Positions 49,232 to 61,059 of a stretch of DNA of 64,000 nucleotides are shown here, piece after piece. The position numbers and the translations under genes were made by a program. Location of the stretch: positions 434,001-498,000 of the forward strand of contig NZ_JAGGNW010000002.1 in the NCBI RefSeq assembly GCF_018614875.1. The letters run 5' to 3'. Every line of letters begins with the position of its first letter. Within the stretch, counting starts at the first letter, position 1. Source of the DNA: Variovorax paradoxus. Its GTDB lineage: Bacteria > Pseudomonadota > Gammaproteobacteria > Burkholderiales > Burkholderiaceae_C. The notes below the pieces were generated by a model. It did no database searches. It had not been told where the DNA came from and saw only the letters and a program-made list of their open reading frames with translations.

Positions 49232-50380
49232 ATGGGCAAGGACGAACAGCGACGCTTCGCGCTGGTCGCGGGGGAAGCTTCCGGCGACCTGTTGGCGGGC
49301 CTTCTTCTCGACGGCCTGCAAGGGCGTTGGCCGTCGCTCCAGACCGTGGGCATCGGCGGGCCCCGGATGCTCGCGCATGGGCTCAAGAGCTGGTGGCCGC
49401 AGGAAAAGCTCGCGGTGCGCGGCTATATCGAGGTGCTGCGCCACTATGCCGAGATCGCCGGCATTCGGCGCCAGCTCAAGGCGCGGCTTCTGCGCGAATG
49501 GCCCGAACTCTTCATCGGCGTCGACGCTCCCGATTTCAACCTCGACCTCGAAGCCGGACTGCGCAGCCGCGGCATGAAGACCGTGCACTTCGTCTGCCCG
49601 TCGATCTGGGCCTGGCGCGCCGACCGCATCGAAAAGATCCGGGCCGCGGCCGACCATGTGCTGTGCATCTTCCCGTTCGAACCGGCGCTCTTGGCCGAGC
49701 ATGGCGTGCAGGCCAGCTACGTCGGCCATCCGCTGGCCAATGTGGTCCCGATGGCCCCTGACCGCGGCGCGGCGCGCGCGGCGCTGGGCCTTGCGCCGGA
49801 TGCGCAGGTCGTGGCCTTGCTGCCCGGCAGCCGCCGTTCGGAAGTGCGCTACCTCGCTGCCCGGTTCTTCGCCGCCGCTGCGCAGATGCTCAAGGCGCGG
49901 CCCGCACTCCGGTTCGTCGCGCCCATCCTGCCGGGGCTGCGCGTCGAGGTCGAGGCCTTGCTGCAGGCCAGCGGCGCGGCCGGGCGCGTGATGCTGCTCG
50001 ATGGCCAGTCGCATGCCGCGCTGGCGGCCTGCGATGCGACCCTGATCGCCAGTGGCACCGCCACGCTCGAGGCCGCGTTGTTCAAGCGGCCGATGGTCAT
50101 CGCGTACAACATGAACGCGCTTTCCTGGCGCCTGATGCAGCGCAAGCAGCTCCAGCCGTGGGTCGGCTTGCCCAACATCCTGTCCCGCGAATTCGTGGTG
50201 CCCGAGCTGCTGCAGGAGGCGGCCACGCCGGAGGCGCTGGCCCACGCCACGCTGGCGTGGCTCGACGCGCCCGAAAAAACGCAGGCGCTGCAACAAAAAT
50301 TTTCAGAGCTGCACGTGCAACTGCAGCGCGATACGCCGACACTTTGCGCCGATGCGATCCAGAAAGTTCTTGAAGGCTGA
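49232..50380 (+). CDS. lpxB: Lipid-A-disaccharide synthase LpxB
   Basis: Condenses UDP-diacylglucosamine and lipid X. The 382 residues match the family length and begin [23 protein letters not shown]; a TTG at 49214, overlapping the lpxA stop, is the alternative. Visible blocks are [41 protein letters not shown] and [12 protein letters not shown]. Its end overlaps the rnhB start by 29 nt. Confidence 0.97.
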   Translation: MGKDEQRRFALVAGEASGDLLAGLLLDGLQGRWPSLQTVGIGGPRMLAHGLKSWWPQEKLAVRGYIEVLRHYAEIAGIRRQLKARLLREWPELFIGVDAPDFNLDLEAGLRSRGMKTVHFVCPSIWAWRADRIEKIRAAADHVLCIFPFEPALLAEHGVQASYVGHPLANVVPMAPDRGAARAALGLAPDAQVVALLPGSRRSEVRYLAARFFAAAAQMLKARPALRFVAPILPGLRVEVEALLQASGAAGRVMLLDGQSHAALAACDATLIASGTATLEAALFKRPMVIAYNMNALSWRLMQRKQLQPWVGLPNILSREFVVPELLQEAATPEALAHATLAWLDAPEKTQALQQKFSELHVQLQRDTPTLCADAIQKVLEG

Positions 50381-51074
50381 GCAGGTGGCCCTGGTGTGGG
50401 ACGCGCCGGGTCTCGTTGCGGGCGTCGATGAAGCGGGCCGCGGCCCGCTGGCCGGACCCGTCGTGGCTGCCGCCGTCATCCTGGACGACCAGCGCCCGAT
50501 CCGCGGCCTGGCCGACTCCAAGACGCTCACGGCCCTGCAGCGCGAACGCCTGAACGACCAGATTCTTGCCAAGGCGCTGTGCTGCTCGGTGGCACAGGCC
50601 AGCGTCGAGGAAATCGACACCCACAACATCCTGCAGGCCACCATGCTCGCCATGCGCCGCGCGGTCGAGGGCCTGCGCCTGAAACCTGCCAAGGTGCTGG
50701 TCGACGGCAATCGCCTGCCGACACTCGACGTGCTGGCCGAGGCCATCGTCAAGGGCGATGCGCGGGTCAAGGCGATTTCTGCCGCCTCGATCCTCGCCAA
50801 GGTTCATCGCGACCGGCTGTGCGAGCAATTGCACACCGAGTTTCCGCACTACGGTTTTGCCGGCCACAAGGGCTACGGCACGCCGGAGCACCTGGAGGCG
50901 CTGCAACGCCACGGCGCCTGCGTTCATCACCGCAGGTCGTTCAGCCCGGTGGCCGCGGCGCTGGCGCGCACCGCGGCCGGTTCGGCGGCGCTGGTGGTCG
51001 ACGCCACGATGCCGGTCCCGATGGAAATTGCGACGGCCGAGACCGTGCACCTCGATCTGCGCGCCGCGCCCTGA
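50352..51074 (+). CDS. rnhB: Ribonuclease HII
   Basis: Removes RNA and single ribonucleotides from DNA. The 240 residues show [19 protein letters not shown] with the acidic pair of the active site, ADSKTL, and VDGNRLP. The ATG at 50352 overlaps lpxB by 29 nt; a GTG at 50385, after the lpxB stop, would give 229 residues and also fits. The C-terminal part (about 200-240) is variable and Ala-rich. Confidence 0.96.
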   Translation: MRSRKFLKAEQVALVWDAPGLVAGVDEAGRGPLAGPVVAAAVILDDQRPIRGLADSKTLTALQRERLNDQILAKALCCSVAQASVEEIDTHNILQATMLAMRRAVEGLRLKPAKVLVDGNRLPTLDVLAEAIVKGDARVKAISAASILAKVHRDRLCEQLHTEFPHYGFAGHKGYGTPEHLEALQRHGACVHHRRSFSPVAAALARTAAGSAALVVDATMPVPMEIATAETVHLDLRAAP

Positions 51075-51081
51075 GCCGAAC

Positions 51082-51876
51082 ATGACCAGCCCCATCGGCG
51101 CGAACCACATCAGTTCGCGCGACAACCCGCTGCTCAAGGACCTGCGCAAGCTGGCCCACGACCCCGGCGCCTACCGCAGGCTGGGCCGCGTCTGGCTCGA
51201 AGGCGACCATCTCTGTCGGGCGGCGCTGGCGCGTGGCATCCGGCCCGCCATAGCCGTCTTTTCTGAGTCTTTCTGGCCGTCGGCTCCCGCCGAGTGGGTG
51301 AGTTCTGCTATCAAAACGGTAGTAGTTGACGACGATCTGCTGCGGGCGGTCAGCGGCCTGGAGTCGCCTGCGCCCATGGGATTCGTGCTCGATCTCCCGC
51401 CCCGGCCGGCGCTGTTGCCCAACGCGCCGAGCGTCGTGCTCGACCGGCTGCAGGACGCCGGCAACGCCGGTTCCATCCTGCGCAGCGCGGCGGCTTTCGG
51501 ATTCAGACAGGTGATCGCGCTCAAGGGCACCGTGGCGCTGTGGGCGCCGAAGGTGCTGCGTGCCGGCATGGGTGCGCATTTCGGCCTTCGATTGATCGAG
51601 GGCGTGGAAGCCGATGCGCTCGACGAATTGAAGGTGCCGCTGGTGGCCACCAGTTCGCACCGGGGCGACTGGCTGCACCAGGCGAGGCTGCCGCATCCTT
51701 GCGCATGGCTGCTGGGACACGAAGGGCAGGGCGTTTCGCCCGCACTGGAAGCCCGCGCCAACCAGCACATCCGGATCGCGCAGCCCGGCGGCGAGGAGTC
51801 GCTGAACGTGGCGGCCGCGGCGGCGATCTGCCTGCACGCGAGTGGCGCGGCCGGGCTTGTACAGGCGGTTTCCTGA
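51082..51876 (+). CDS. SpoU/TrmH-family RNA methyltransferase
   Basis: 264-residue SPOUT methyltransferase with the substrate-binding N-terminal domain (SSRDNPLLKDLRKLAHDPGAYRR) and knot motifs LQDAGNAGSILRSAAAFG, LLGHEGQGVSPALEA and PGGEESLNVAAAAAI. It likely makes a 2'-O-methyl group on rRNA or tRNA. Length and N-terminal domain fit the RlmB/TsnR-like group, but the target base is not determined. A short TGCTAT-type hairpin lies in the coding region at 51305-51325. Confidence 0.92.
   Translation: MTSPIGANHISSRDNPLLKDLRKLAHDPGAYRRLGRVWLEGDHLCRAALARGIRPAIAVFSESFWPSAPAEWVSSAIKTVVVDDDLLRAVSGLESPAPMGFVLDLPPRPALLPNAPSVVLDRLQDAGNAGSILRSAAAFGFRQVIALKGTVALWAPKVLRAGMGAHFGLRLIEGVEADALDELKVPLVATSSHRGDWLHQARLPHPCAWLLGHEGQGVSPALEARANQHIRIAQPGGEESLNVAAAAAICLHASGAAGLVQAVS
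51305..51325. repeat. TGCTAT-type hairpin embedded in methyltransferase gene
   Basis: CTGCTATC, AAAAC spacer, GGTAGTAG. Arms pair with two G-T wobbles. It lies in a local AT-rich patch and encodes SAIKTVVV in frame. It shares the CTGCTATC-type left arm with the dxr hairpin. Confidence 0.5.
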
Positions 51877-51951
51877 TCTTCAAATGCCGCAAAGGCATGG
51901 GGCGGCGAATGTTTTCCGGCCTTGCGAGCCAGGAGGGTGATGCCGCCGAGC

Positions 51952-52075
51952 TACAATCGGGGGCTTACTCGCAATAGCGTCGCCCGGCCGCCTTTAACGC
52001 CAAAATCCCCTTAAGCAGCAGTCCGCAGGCAACGCGCCTGGGGCTCCGGGCGACCGTAACCATCCGGAGAACCCA
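51952..52075 (+). promoter_or_regulatory. carA promoter and structured leader
   Basis: A TACAAT -10-like box is at 51952-51957; the -35 is poor. The leader to the GTG at 52076 contains a perfect 9-bp long-range stem, GTCGCCCGG (51979-51987) and CCGGGCGAC (52046-52054), enclosing a 58-nt loop with a second hairpin, CAGGC-AACGC-GCCTG (52026-52040). CGGAGA (52065-52070) is the ribosome site 5 nt before the start. The layout suggests a folded leader that could control carA. Confidence 0.5.
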
Positions 52076-53245
52076 GTGCTTTTGTCTCTCAAGGGAAGTT
52101 TCCCGCCCGCCATCCTGGCGCTCGCAGACGGCACGGTCTTTCAAGGCAATTCGATCGGGGCCACCGGCTCCACGACCGGTGAGGTGGTGTTCAACACCGC
52201 CATGACCGGTTATCAGGAAATCCTCACCGACCCGAGTTATTGCCAGCAGATCGTGACGCTCACGTATCCGCACATCGGCAATTACGGCGTCAACGGGGAA
52301 GACATCGAAGCCGACAAGATCCATGCCGCGGGCCTGATCATCAAGGACCTGCCGCTGGTCGCGTCCAATTTCCGCAAGACCGCCACGCTGAGCGAATACC
52401 TCGTGGCCGGCAAGACCGTGGCCATCGCGAACATCGATACCCGCAAGCTCACGCGCCACCTGCGCACCCATGGCGCGCAGAACGGCTGCATCCTGGGCCT
52501 GGCCGCGGGCGAGGCCGTCACGCAGGCGCTGATCGACAAGGCCATCGCCGCCGCCAAGGCTGCGCCCAGCATGGCCGGGCTCGACCTGGCCAAGGTGGTG
52601 TCGGTCCAGCAGACCTACGAATGGACCGAAACGGAGTGGAAGCTGGGCGCGGGCTATGGCGTGCAGATCACGCCCAGGTTCCACGTCGTGGCCTTCGACT
52701 ACGGCGTCAAGAAGAACATCCTGCGCATGATCGCCCAGCGCGGCGCCCGCATCACGGTGGTGCCGGCGCAAACGCCCGCGGCCGATGTGCTCAAGCTCAA
52801 GCCCGACGGCATCTTCCTGGCCAACGGCCCGGGCGACCCGGAGCCTTGCGACTACGCCATCAACGCGGTCAAGGAACTGATCGAAACCGGCATTCCCACC
52901 TTCGGCATCTGCCTGGGCCACCAGATCATGGCGCTGGCTTCGGGCGCGAAGACCTTCAAGATGAAGTTCGGCCACCACGGCGCGAACCATCCGGTGAAGG
53001 ACCTGGACAACGGCCGCGTGAGCATCACCAGCCAGAACCACGGCTTTGCGGTCGACGAGAAGTCGCTGCCGGCCAACCTGCGGCCCACTCACATCAGCCT
53101 GTTCGACAACACGCTACAGGGCCTCGCGCGCACCGACAAGCCGGCGTTCTGCTTCCAGGGCCACCCGGAAGCCTCGCCCGGCCCGCACGACATCGGCTAC
53201 CTGTTCGACCGCTTCACCGCGCTCATGGAGCAGGCACGTGGCTGA
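52076..53245 (+). CDS. carA: Carbamoyl phosphate synthase small subunit
   Basis: Glutaminase subunit feeding ammonia to CarB for arginine and pyrimidine synthesis. The 389 residues have an N-terminal domain with [24 protein letters not shown] and [13 protein letters not shown]. The C-terminal class I amidotransferase domain shows the nucleophile [13 protein letters not shown] (Cys279), HHGANHPV and [18 protein letters not shown] start with a good ribosome site. The last 8 nt overlap the GTG of the ORF6N gene. Confidence 0.98.
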   Translation: MLLSLKGSFPPAILALADGTVFQGNSIGATGSTTGEVVFNTAMTGYQEILTDPSYCQQIVTLTYPHIGNYGVNGEDIEADKIHAAGLIIKDLPLVASNFRKTATLSEYLVAGKTVAIANIDTRKLTRHLRTHGAQNGCILGLAAGEAVTQALIDKAIAAAKAAPSMAGLDLAKVVSVQQTYEWTETEWKLGAGYGVQITPRFHVVAFDYGVKKNILRMIAQRGARITVVPAQTPAADVLKLKPDGIFLANGPGDPEPCDYAINAVKELIETGIPTFGICLGHQIMALASGAKTFKMKFGHHGANHPVKDLDNGRVSITSQNHGFAVDEKSLPANLRPTHISLFDNTLQGLARTDKPAFCFQGHPEASPGPHDIGYLFDRFTALMEQARG

Positions 53246-53804
53246 TGCACCCGCGGTGCTCGACGTCTCGGTTGTCGCCGCATTGCGCGATGCCGAGGGC
53301 AAGATCTATGTGCTGCGTGGCCTCAAGGTCATGCTGGCGCAGGATCTTGCCGCGCTCTACGGCGTCGAGACCCGGGTGTTGTTGCAGGCCATGCGCCGCA
53401 ACCTCGATCGTTTTCCCGCGGATTTCGCGTTCACCCTCGAGAACCACGACCTCGAGAATTTGAGATCACAGCTTGTGATCTCAAAACCCGAGAAGCCCGA
53501 AAAGCCAGGCTCGGGCGGCGCGCGCTACCGAAGCGTGGCCTTCACCGAACAGGGTGTTGCCATGTTGTCGAGCGTGCTGCGCAGCGAACGCGCCGTGGCC
53601 GTCAACATCGAGATCATGCGTACCTTCGTCAAGCTGCGCAGCATGCTGTCGGAGCACGCCGATCTCAAGCGCAAGCTGAATGCGCTGGAACAGCGATACG
53701 ACCAGAACTTTCGCGATGTATTCAACGCGATCCATCAACTGATGGATGAGCCGAAGCCGGGCGCCTACAGCGGCCGCGGCATCGGTTTCACCAAGGACAA
53801 ATAA
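53238..53804 (+). CDS. ORF6N-domain protein between carA and carB
   Basis: 188 residues. An ORF6N domain (about 26-130) shows [34 protein letters not shown], then [12 protein letters not shown] and [38 protein letters not shown], which is a close fit to that DNA-binding family of phage-type antirepressors. A Lys/Pro-rich loop ([12 protein letters not shown]) interrupts it at about residue 84. Residues 137-170 look like a coiled coil. The GTG start overlaps carA by 8 nt and its stop is 1 nt before the carB ATG, so it is embedded in the carAB operon. Normally carA and carB are adjacent or separated by unrelated short spacers. The coding sequence contains a 27-nt palindrome. Confidence 0.88.
   Translation: MADAPAVLDVSVVAALRDAEGKIYVLRGLKVMLAQDLAALYGVETRVLLQAMRRNLDRFPADFAFTLENHDLENLRSQLVISKPEKPEKPGSGGARYRSVAFTEQGVAMLSSVLRSERAVAVNIEIMRTFVKLRSMLSEHADLKRKLNALEQRYDQNFRDVFNAIHQLMDEPKPGAYSGRGIGFTKDK
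53459..53485. repeat. 27-nt perfect palindrome within the ORF6N gene
   Basis: TTTGAGATCACA (53459-53470) and TGTGATCTCAAA (53474-53485) are exact complements around GCT. It falls on codons 74-83, encoding [10 protein letters not shown], a conserved ORF6N segment. It could be an operator for a DNA-binding protein or fold as a 12-bp RNA hairpin; no T-tract follows. Confidence 0.9.
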
Positions 53805-53805
53805 G

Positions 53806-57054
<3,249 letters not shown>

Positions 57055-57062
57055 GCGTCATC

Positions 57063-57932
57063 ATGGAAACGCAGCTCGTCGAACTGGACCTGGCCGACTG
57101 GAACGCGGCCACGCCCAACGAGGCGTGGATTGCGCAACTGGAAGCCGGCAAGGTGCTGTACTTCCCGCGCCTGGGCTTCGAGCTGCTGCCCGAAGAGCGC
57201 AGCCTGCTCACGCCCAGCCTGCTGTCGCCCGATGTGCGCAACATCAGCCTCGATGCCGACGGCAAGCTCAAGGGCGTGGCCGGCGACGAGGCGGTGCAGC
57301 GCGCGGCGGCTGCGATGGTGGGGCGCTTCCGGGCGCAGGCCACGCAGCTCATTCACGGCCTGCTGCCGCACTACACGCCGGCCTTGCGCCTGGCGCCGAC
57401 CAGCTACCGGCCGGCAAAGGTCGAGACGCGCGTGCAGTCGTGGCGCGCCGATGACCGTCGGCTGCACGTCGATGCATTTCCGTCGCGCCCCAACTACGGC
57501 GAGCGAATTCTTCGGGTGTTCACCAACGTCAATCCAGACGGCGCACCGCGCGTGTGGCGCGTGGGCGAGCCCTTCGAGGACATCGCCAAACGCTTCCTGC
57601 CGCGCGCCAAGCCCTATGTGCACTGGCAGGCCGGGCTGCTGCGCGCCTTGCGCGTCACCAAGTCGTTCCGCAGCGAGTACGACCACCTCATGCTGCAGCT
57701 GCACGACGGCATGAAATCGGACCTGGCCTACCAGGAAAATTCGCCGCAGGAGAAGGCCGAGTTTCCGCCGGGCTCGGTGTGGGTGTGCTTTTCCGACCAG
57801 ACCTCGCACGCCGTCATGGCGGGCCAGTACATGCTCGAGCAGACCCTTCATCTGCCCGCCTCGAAGCAATACAATCCGGATTCGAGCCCGCTCGCCATCC
57901 TGAGCCGGCTGACCGGACGCACACTCGTCTGA
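57063..57932 (+). CDS. kdoO: Kdo 3-hydroxylase (KdoO-type Fe(II)/2-oxoglutarate dioxygenase)
   Basis: 289 residues matching the Kdo hydroxylase family, which hydroxylates the Kdo sugar of the lipopolysaccharide core in Burkholderia and Yersinia. The iron-binding HxD is visible at RLHVDAFPSRP (His135, Asp137), with the distal His at SDQTSHAVMAG (His249). It follows carB by 8 nt, with the start at 57063, and a terminator follows it. The substrate in this organism is inferred from the family. Confidence 0.85.
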   Translation: METQLVELDLADWNAATPNEAWIAQLEAGKVLYFPRLGFELLPEERSLLTPSLLSPDVRNISLDADGKLKGVAGDEAVQRAAAAMVGRFRAQATQLIHGLLPHYTPALRLAPTSYRPAKVETRVQSWRADDRRLHVDAFPSRPNYGERILRVFTNVNPDGAPRVWRVGEPFEDIAKRFLPRAKPYVHWQAGLLRALRVTKSFRSEYDHLMLQLHDGMKSDLAYQENSPQEKAEFPPGSVWVCFSDQTSHAVMAGQYMLEQTLHLPASKQYNPDSSPLAILSRLTGRTLV

Positions 57933-57948
57933 TCCTGTCCCCAATCGA

Positions 57949-57975
57949 CCGCCGAACGGCAGCGTTCGGCGGTTT
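57949..57975 (+). terminator. Terminator after kdoO
   Basis: CCGCCGAACG, loop GCAG, CGTTCGGCGG, then TTTCGCTTT, a nearly perfect 10-bp stem with an imperfect T-tract. It separates the carAB-kdoO unit from greA. Confidence 0.8.
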
Positions 57976-57995
57976 CGCTTTATGGAGAACCAAAC

Positions 57996-58472
57996 ATGGC
58001 CACCATTCCAATTACCAAGCGCGGTGCCGAGAAACTGCGCGCCGAACTGCATCAGCTCAAGACCGTGGACCGCCCCTGGGTCATCAATGCGATTTCCGAA
58101 GCCCGTGCGCAGGGCGACCTGAGCGAGAACGCCGAATACGAGGTCGCCAAGGACCGCCAGGGCTTCATCGAAGGCCGCATCCAGGAAGTCGAGGGCAAGC
58201 TCTCGGCCGCGCAGATCATCGATCCGACAGAGCTCGACGCGGGCGGCAAGGTGGTGTTCGGCTCCACGGTGGAACTCGAGGAAGAAGAGTCGGGCGATGC
58301 CGTCAAATACCAGATCGTCGGCGAGGACGAAGCCGACCTGAAGCTGGGCCTGATCAACATCTCCAGCCCGATCGCGCGTGCGCTCATCGGCAAGGAAGAG
58401 GGCGACACCGCCGAGGTGCAAGCGCCGGGCGGCCTCAAGCGCTACGAGATCGTGGCCGTCCGCTACATGTGA
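57996..58472 (+). CDS. greA: Transcription elongation factor GreA
   Basis: 158 residues: an N-terminal coiled coil with the acidic tip ([33 protein letters not shown]) and a C-terminal FKBP-like domain ([23 protein letters not shown]). It rescues backtracked RNA polymerase. It has its own short leader after the terminator; a GGAGAA site is before the ATG. Confidence 0.98.
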   Translation: MATIPITKRGAEKLRAELHQLKTVDRPWVINAISEARAQGDLSENAEYEVAKDRQGFIEGRIQEVEGKLSAAQIIDPTELDAGGKVVFGSTVELEEEESGDAVKYQIVGEDEADLKLGLINISSPIARALIGKEEGDTAEVQAPGGLKRYEIVAVRYM

Positions 58473-58480
58473 TCCGCCGG

Positions 58481-58903
58481 ATGAAAGACCGCCTCGCGCT
58501 GCTGCTGGCCGCCTTCTGGTGGGGCAGCCTCACGACGATCGGTTTCCTGGTTGTGCCGATGCTCTTCGCCAGGCTCGGCAATCCCGCGGTGGCGGGCAAT
58601 TTCGCCGGCCAGTTGTTCGAGGCGCAGAGCTGGATTGCCATTGGCTGCGGCCTGCTTCTTCTGGTTCACTTCAGGACGAAGATGGACGAGCGCATCGACA
58701 GCGCCTCGATGACCGCCATCTTCCTGATACTGGGCGCATTGCTGCTGGCGCTGCTCCAGCAATACGCCGTGGCGCCCCGCATTCTCGCGCGCGACAACCT
58801 CAAGCTGTGGCACGCCGTGGGAAGCGGGATGTACGTGGTTCAGTGGCTCTGTGCCGGCGTGCTGTTGTGGCGCATGGGCGCCCGGGCGCCTGCCGCGGAC
58901 TGA
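58481..58903 (+). CDS. DUF4149-type membrane protein
   Basis: 140 residues with three or four hydrophobic helices (LALLLAAFWWGSLTTIGFLVVPMLF, IAIGCGLLLLVHF, MTAIFLILGALLLALLQQYAVAPR, MYVVQWLCAGVLLWRMG). The pattern matches the DUF4149 family found after greA in many betaproteobacteria. The ATG at 58481 was chosen over a GTG 12 nt earlier that overlaps greA. Function unknown. Confidence 0.8.
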   Translation: MKDRLALLLAAFWWGSLTTIGFLVVPMLFARLGNPAVAGNFAGQLFEAQSWIAIGCGLLLLVHFRTKMDERIDSASMTAIFLILGALLLALLQQYAVAPRILARDNLKLWHAVGSGMYVVQWLCAGVLLWRMGARAPAAD

Positions 58904-58952
58904 ACGAACACGGCGGCGGCAGGACCTGTGCCGCGCTTGCCGCCATTCCCGT

Positions 58953-59693
58953 TCATTCCTTCCAGAACTTCGCGATCCAGTTCGCCGGCCGGATGTAGCG
59001 GAAAGCCCGGTTGCGCCGGCCCGCCAGCGCGTCGGGCGGATTGCATTCGCCATGGAACACCATGATGCGCGCGCCCTCCGGCACGAAGGGCTCTTCCCAG
59101 TAGTTGGCCGGCCACGTGGGAATGCCGTGGTACTTGAAGCTCGGGCACCAGGTCGCGGGCCAGTAAGAGAGCTTGCCCTGCTTGTGCAGCAGGTCGGACA
59201 GATAGGCCTGTTCGTTGCGGTATTCGGCCTGGACCTTGTCCATGTTGGCGCGGAAATACGCCAGCACGTCGGCATGGGCGCCGAGTTCGAAGCGGTAGAC
59301 CGATGAATTGCCTGTGATTCGCTCGCGCCGCCAGGGGCGTGCGTAATCGTGAATGATCAGGAACTCGCCGGGCTGCTCGAAGAAGGCGTCGAGGCTGCCG
59401 ACCACGACCACATCGACGTCAAGGAACAGGGCGGTGCCGCGCAGGCCGTGCAGATCCTTTTCGAAAGTGGTGAGCTTCTTCCACGCGCCGTCGCGCTGGC
59501 CGGGCGCCAGCTGCAGGTTGAGCGGCGGGATCGGCAGGCACGTCACTTCGGGCCGGATGCCGGTGCCGTCGTCCGTCAGGCACACGAACTTGAAGTCGCC
59601 GCGGAGATTGCGGCGCACCATGGCGTAGAGGCGGTTGACGTATTCGGGGCCGTATTTGGTGCCCCACTTCATGCAGAGAATGTGGCGTGTCAC
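58953..59693 (-). CDS. Glycosyltransferase-like protein
   Basis: 246 residues from GTG 59693 (or TTG 59696; the first ATG is 59672). It begins [34 protein letters not shown] and has the metal-binding DxD in [18 protein letters not shown], plus [11 protein letters not shown] and MVFHGE near the end. This resembles GT families acting on activated sugars in envelope polysaccharide synthesis. The acceptor is unknown. It follows the YhbY gene on the same strand with almost no gap. Confidence 0.75.
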   Translation of the reverse strand: MTRHILCMKWGTKYGPEYVNRLYAMVRRNLRGDFKFVCLTDDGTGIRPEVTCLPIPPLNLQLAPGQRDGAWKKLTTFEKDLHGLRGTALFLDVDVVVVGSLDAFFEQPGEFLIIHDYARPWRRERITGNSSVYRFELGAHADVLAYFRANMDKVQAEYRNEQAYLSDLLHKQGKLSYWPATWCPSFKYHGIPTWPANYWEEPFVPEGARIMVFHGECNPPDALAGRRNRAFRYIRPANWIAKFWKE

Positions 59694-59698
59694 CAAGC

Positions 59699-60178
59699 TC
59701 AGTCTGCCTGGTTGCGCTTCTTGGCCGAGAGAGGCCGCTTCGCCTTGGCGCGCTTGATGGTGCCGCCGGGCGTGAGCCGCTGGTTGCCGAGCACGCGCAG
59801 GGTCTTGATTTCAGGGCGCTGGCCGCCGCGCTTGCTGTACTTCAGCACCTTGACGTCGCGCGGGCCGGGCATGCGGTCTTCATCGACGACGCGCTCTTTC
59901 TCGGGCTTGGGGCGCCACAGCACCAGCAGCTTGCCGATGTGCTGGATCGGGGCCGCGTCGAGCTCGTCGGCGAGTTCGCGCAGCATGGCATCGCGAGCCA
60001 GGCGGTCGTCGGAAAAGACACGGATCTTGATCAGGCCATGGGCCTTGAGCGCCGCGTCGGCTTCTTTTTTCACGGCAGGGGTGAGCCCGTCTCCACCGAC
60101 CATGACGATCGGATCCAGGTGGTGAGCTTCGGCGCGGTGCACCTTGCGCTCGGCAGGGGTAAGTTGAATGGCGGACAT
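59699..60178 (-). CDS. yhbY: YhbY/CRM-domain RNA-binding protein
   Basis: 159 residues. The CRM domain fits about residues 1-100: [49 protein letters not shown] with the GGDG loop, and [25 protein letters not shown] basic Lys/Arg tail ([14 protein letters not shown]) is longer than in the E. coli protein. Divergent from rlmE across a 33-bp gap. The family acts in large-subunit assembly. Confidence 0.9.
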   Translation of the reverse strand: MSAIQLTPAERKVHRAEAHHLDPIVMVGGDGLTPAVKKEADAALKAHGLIKIRVFSDDRLARDAMLRELADELDAAPIQHIGKLLVLWRPKPEKERVVDEDRMPGPRDVKVLKYSKRGGQRPEIKTLRVLGNQRLTPGGTIKRAKAKRPLSAKKRNQAD

Positions 60179-60211
60179 CCCCGTATTATCGACGCGTATA
60201 CAAAGACCTCC

Positions 60212-60880
60212 ATGAGCACCAAAGCCAAAAGCAAAAAAGTCAACAAAGCCTGGCTGCACGACCACATCAACGATCCGTATGTGAAACTGGCCACGCGTGA
60301 GGGTTATCGCGCACGCGCCGCCTACAAGCTCAAGGAAATCGACGAGTCGCTCGGCCTGGTCAAGCCCGGCCAGCTGGTGGTCGACCTGGGCTCCACCCCG
60401 GGGGCCTGGAGCCAGTACCTGCGCCGGCGCATGTCGCCCGCGGGGGCGGCGGCCGGCGAACTGAACGGCACCATCATCGCGCTGGACATGCTGCCGATGG
60501 AGCCGATCGAGGGCGTGACCTTCCTGCAGGGCGATTTCCGCGAGGCGGAGCTGCTGGAGCAGGTGCTGGGCATACTGGCCGGCCGGAAGGCCGATCTGGT
60601 GGTTTCCGACATGGCACCCAACCTGTCGGGCATCCATTCGGCCGATGCCGCCCGCGTTGCGCACCTGATCGAGCTTGCAATCGACTTCGCCCAGCACCAT
60701 CTGAAGCCTGAAGGAGCCTTGGTGGCCAAGCTTTTCCACGGCAGCGGCTACGACGAGCTGGTGAAGCTTTTCAAGGCGAATTTCCGCACCGTGAAGCCGT
60801 TCAAGCCCAAGGCTTCGCGCGACAAATCGTCCGAAACCTTTCTCGTCGGCATGGGTCTGAAGGCCCAGGAAACGCTTTGA
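60212..60880 (+). CDS. rlmE: 23S rRNA (uridine 2552-2'-O)-methyltransferase RlmE
   Basis: 222-residue FtsJ-type methyltransferase. The SAM-binding [15 protein letters not shown], the [18 protein letters not shown] motif and the catalytic lysine blocks ([20 protein letters not shown]) are visible. It lies directly upstream of ftsH, as in many proteobacteria. Confidence 0.97.
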   Translation: MSTKAKSKKVNKAWLHDHINDPYVKLATREGYRARAAYKLKEIDESLGLVKPGQLVVDLGSTPGAWSQYLRRRMSPAGAAAGELNGTIIALDMLPMEPIEGVTFLQGDFREAELLEQVLGILAGRKADLVVSDMAPNLSGIHSADAARVAHLIELAIDFAQHHLKPEGALVAKLFHGSGYDELVKLFKANFRTVKPFKPKASRDKSSETFLVGMGLKAQETL

Positions 60881-61059
60881 TACCTTGACGCAAAGGTCCG
60901 TTGAAGGGCCCCTTTGGGACGCAAACCCTTGTCAAGCTATGGCTGCTTTAGGGAAATGCCCGCTTTTCGCAGCTTGAAAAGCCTAAAATGGGGCGCAATT
61001 GCGTATCCATAGCGCGTTCTTTTCACAATCTTGTCACGCGCTTTCGACTGGAGCTTCGT

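Noticed and set aside
60973..60979. CTTGAAA upstream of ftsH as a heat-shock (sigma-32) -35 box
   Set aside because: No CCCCAT-type -10 element lies at the required 13-15 bp spacing, so a sigma-32 promoter is not supported here.
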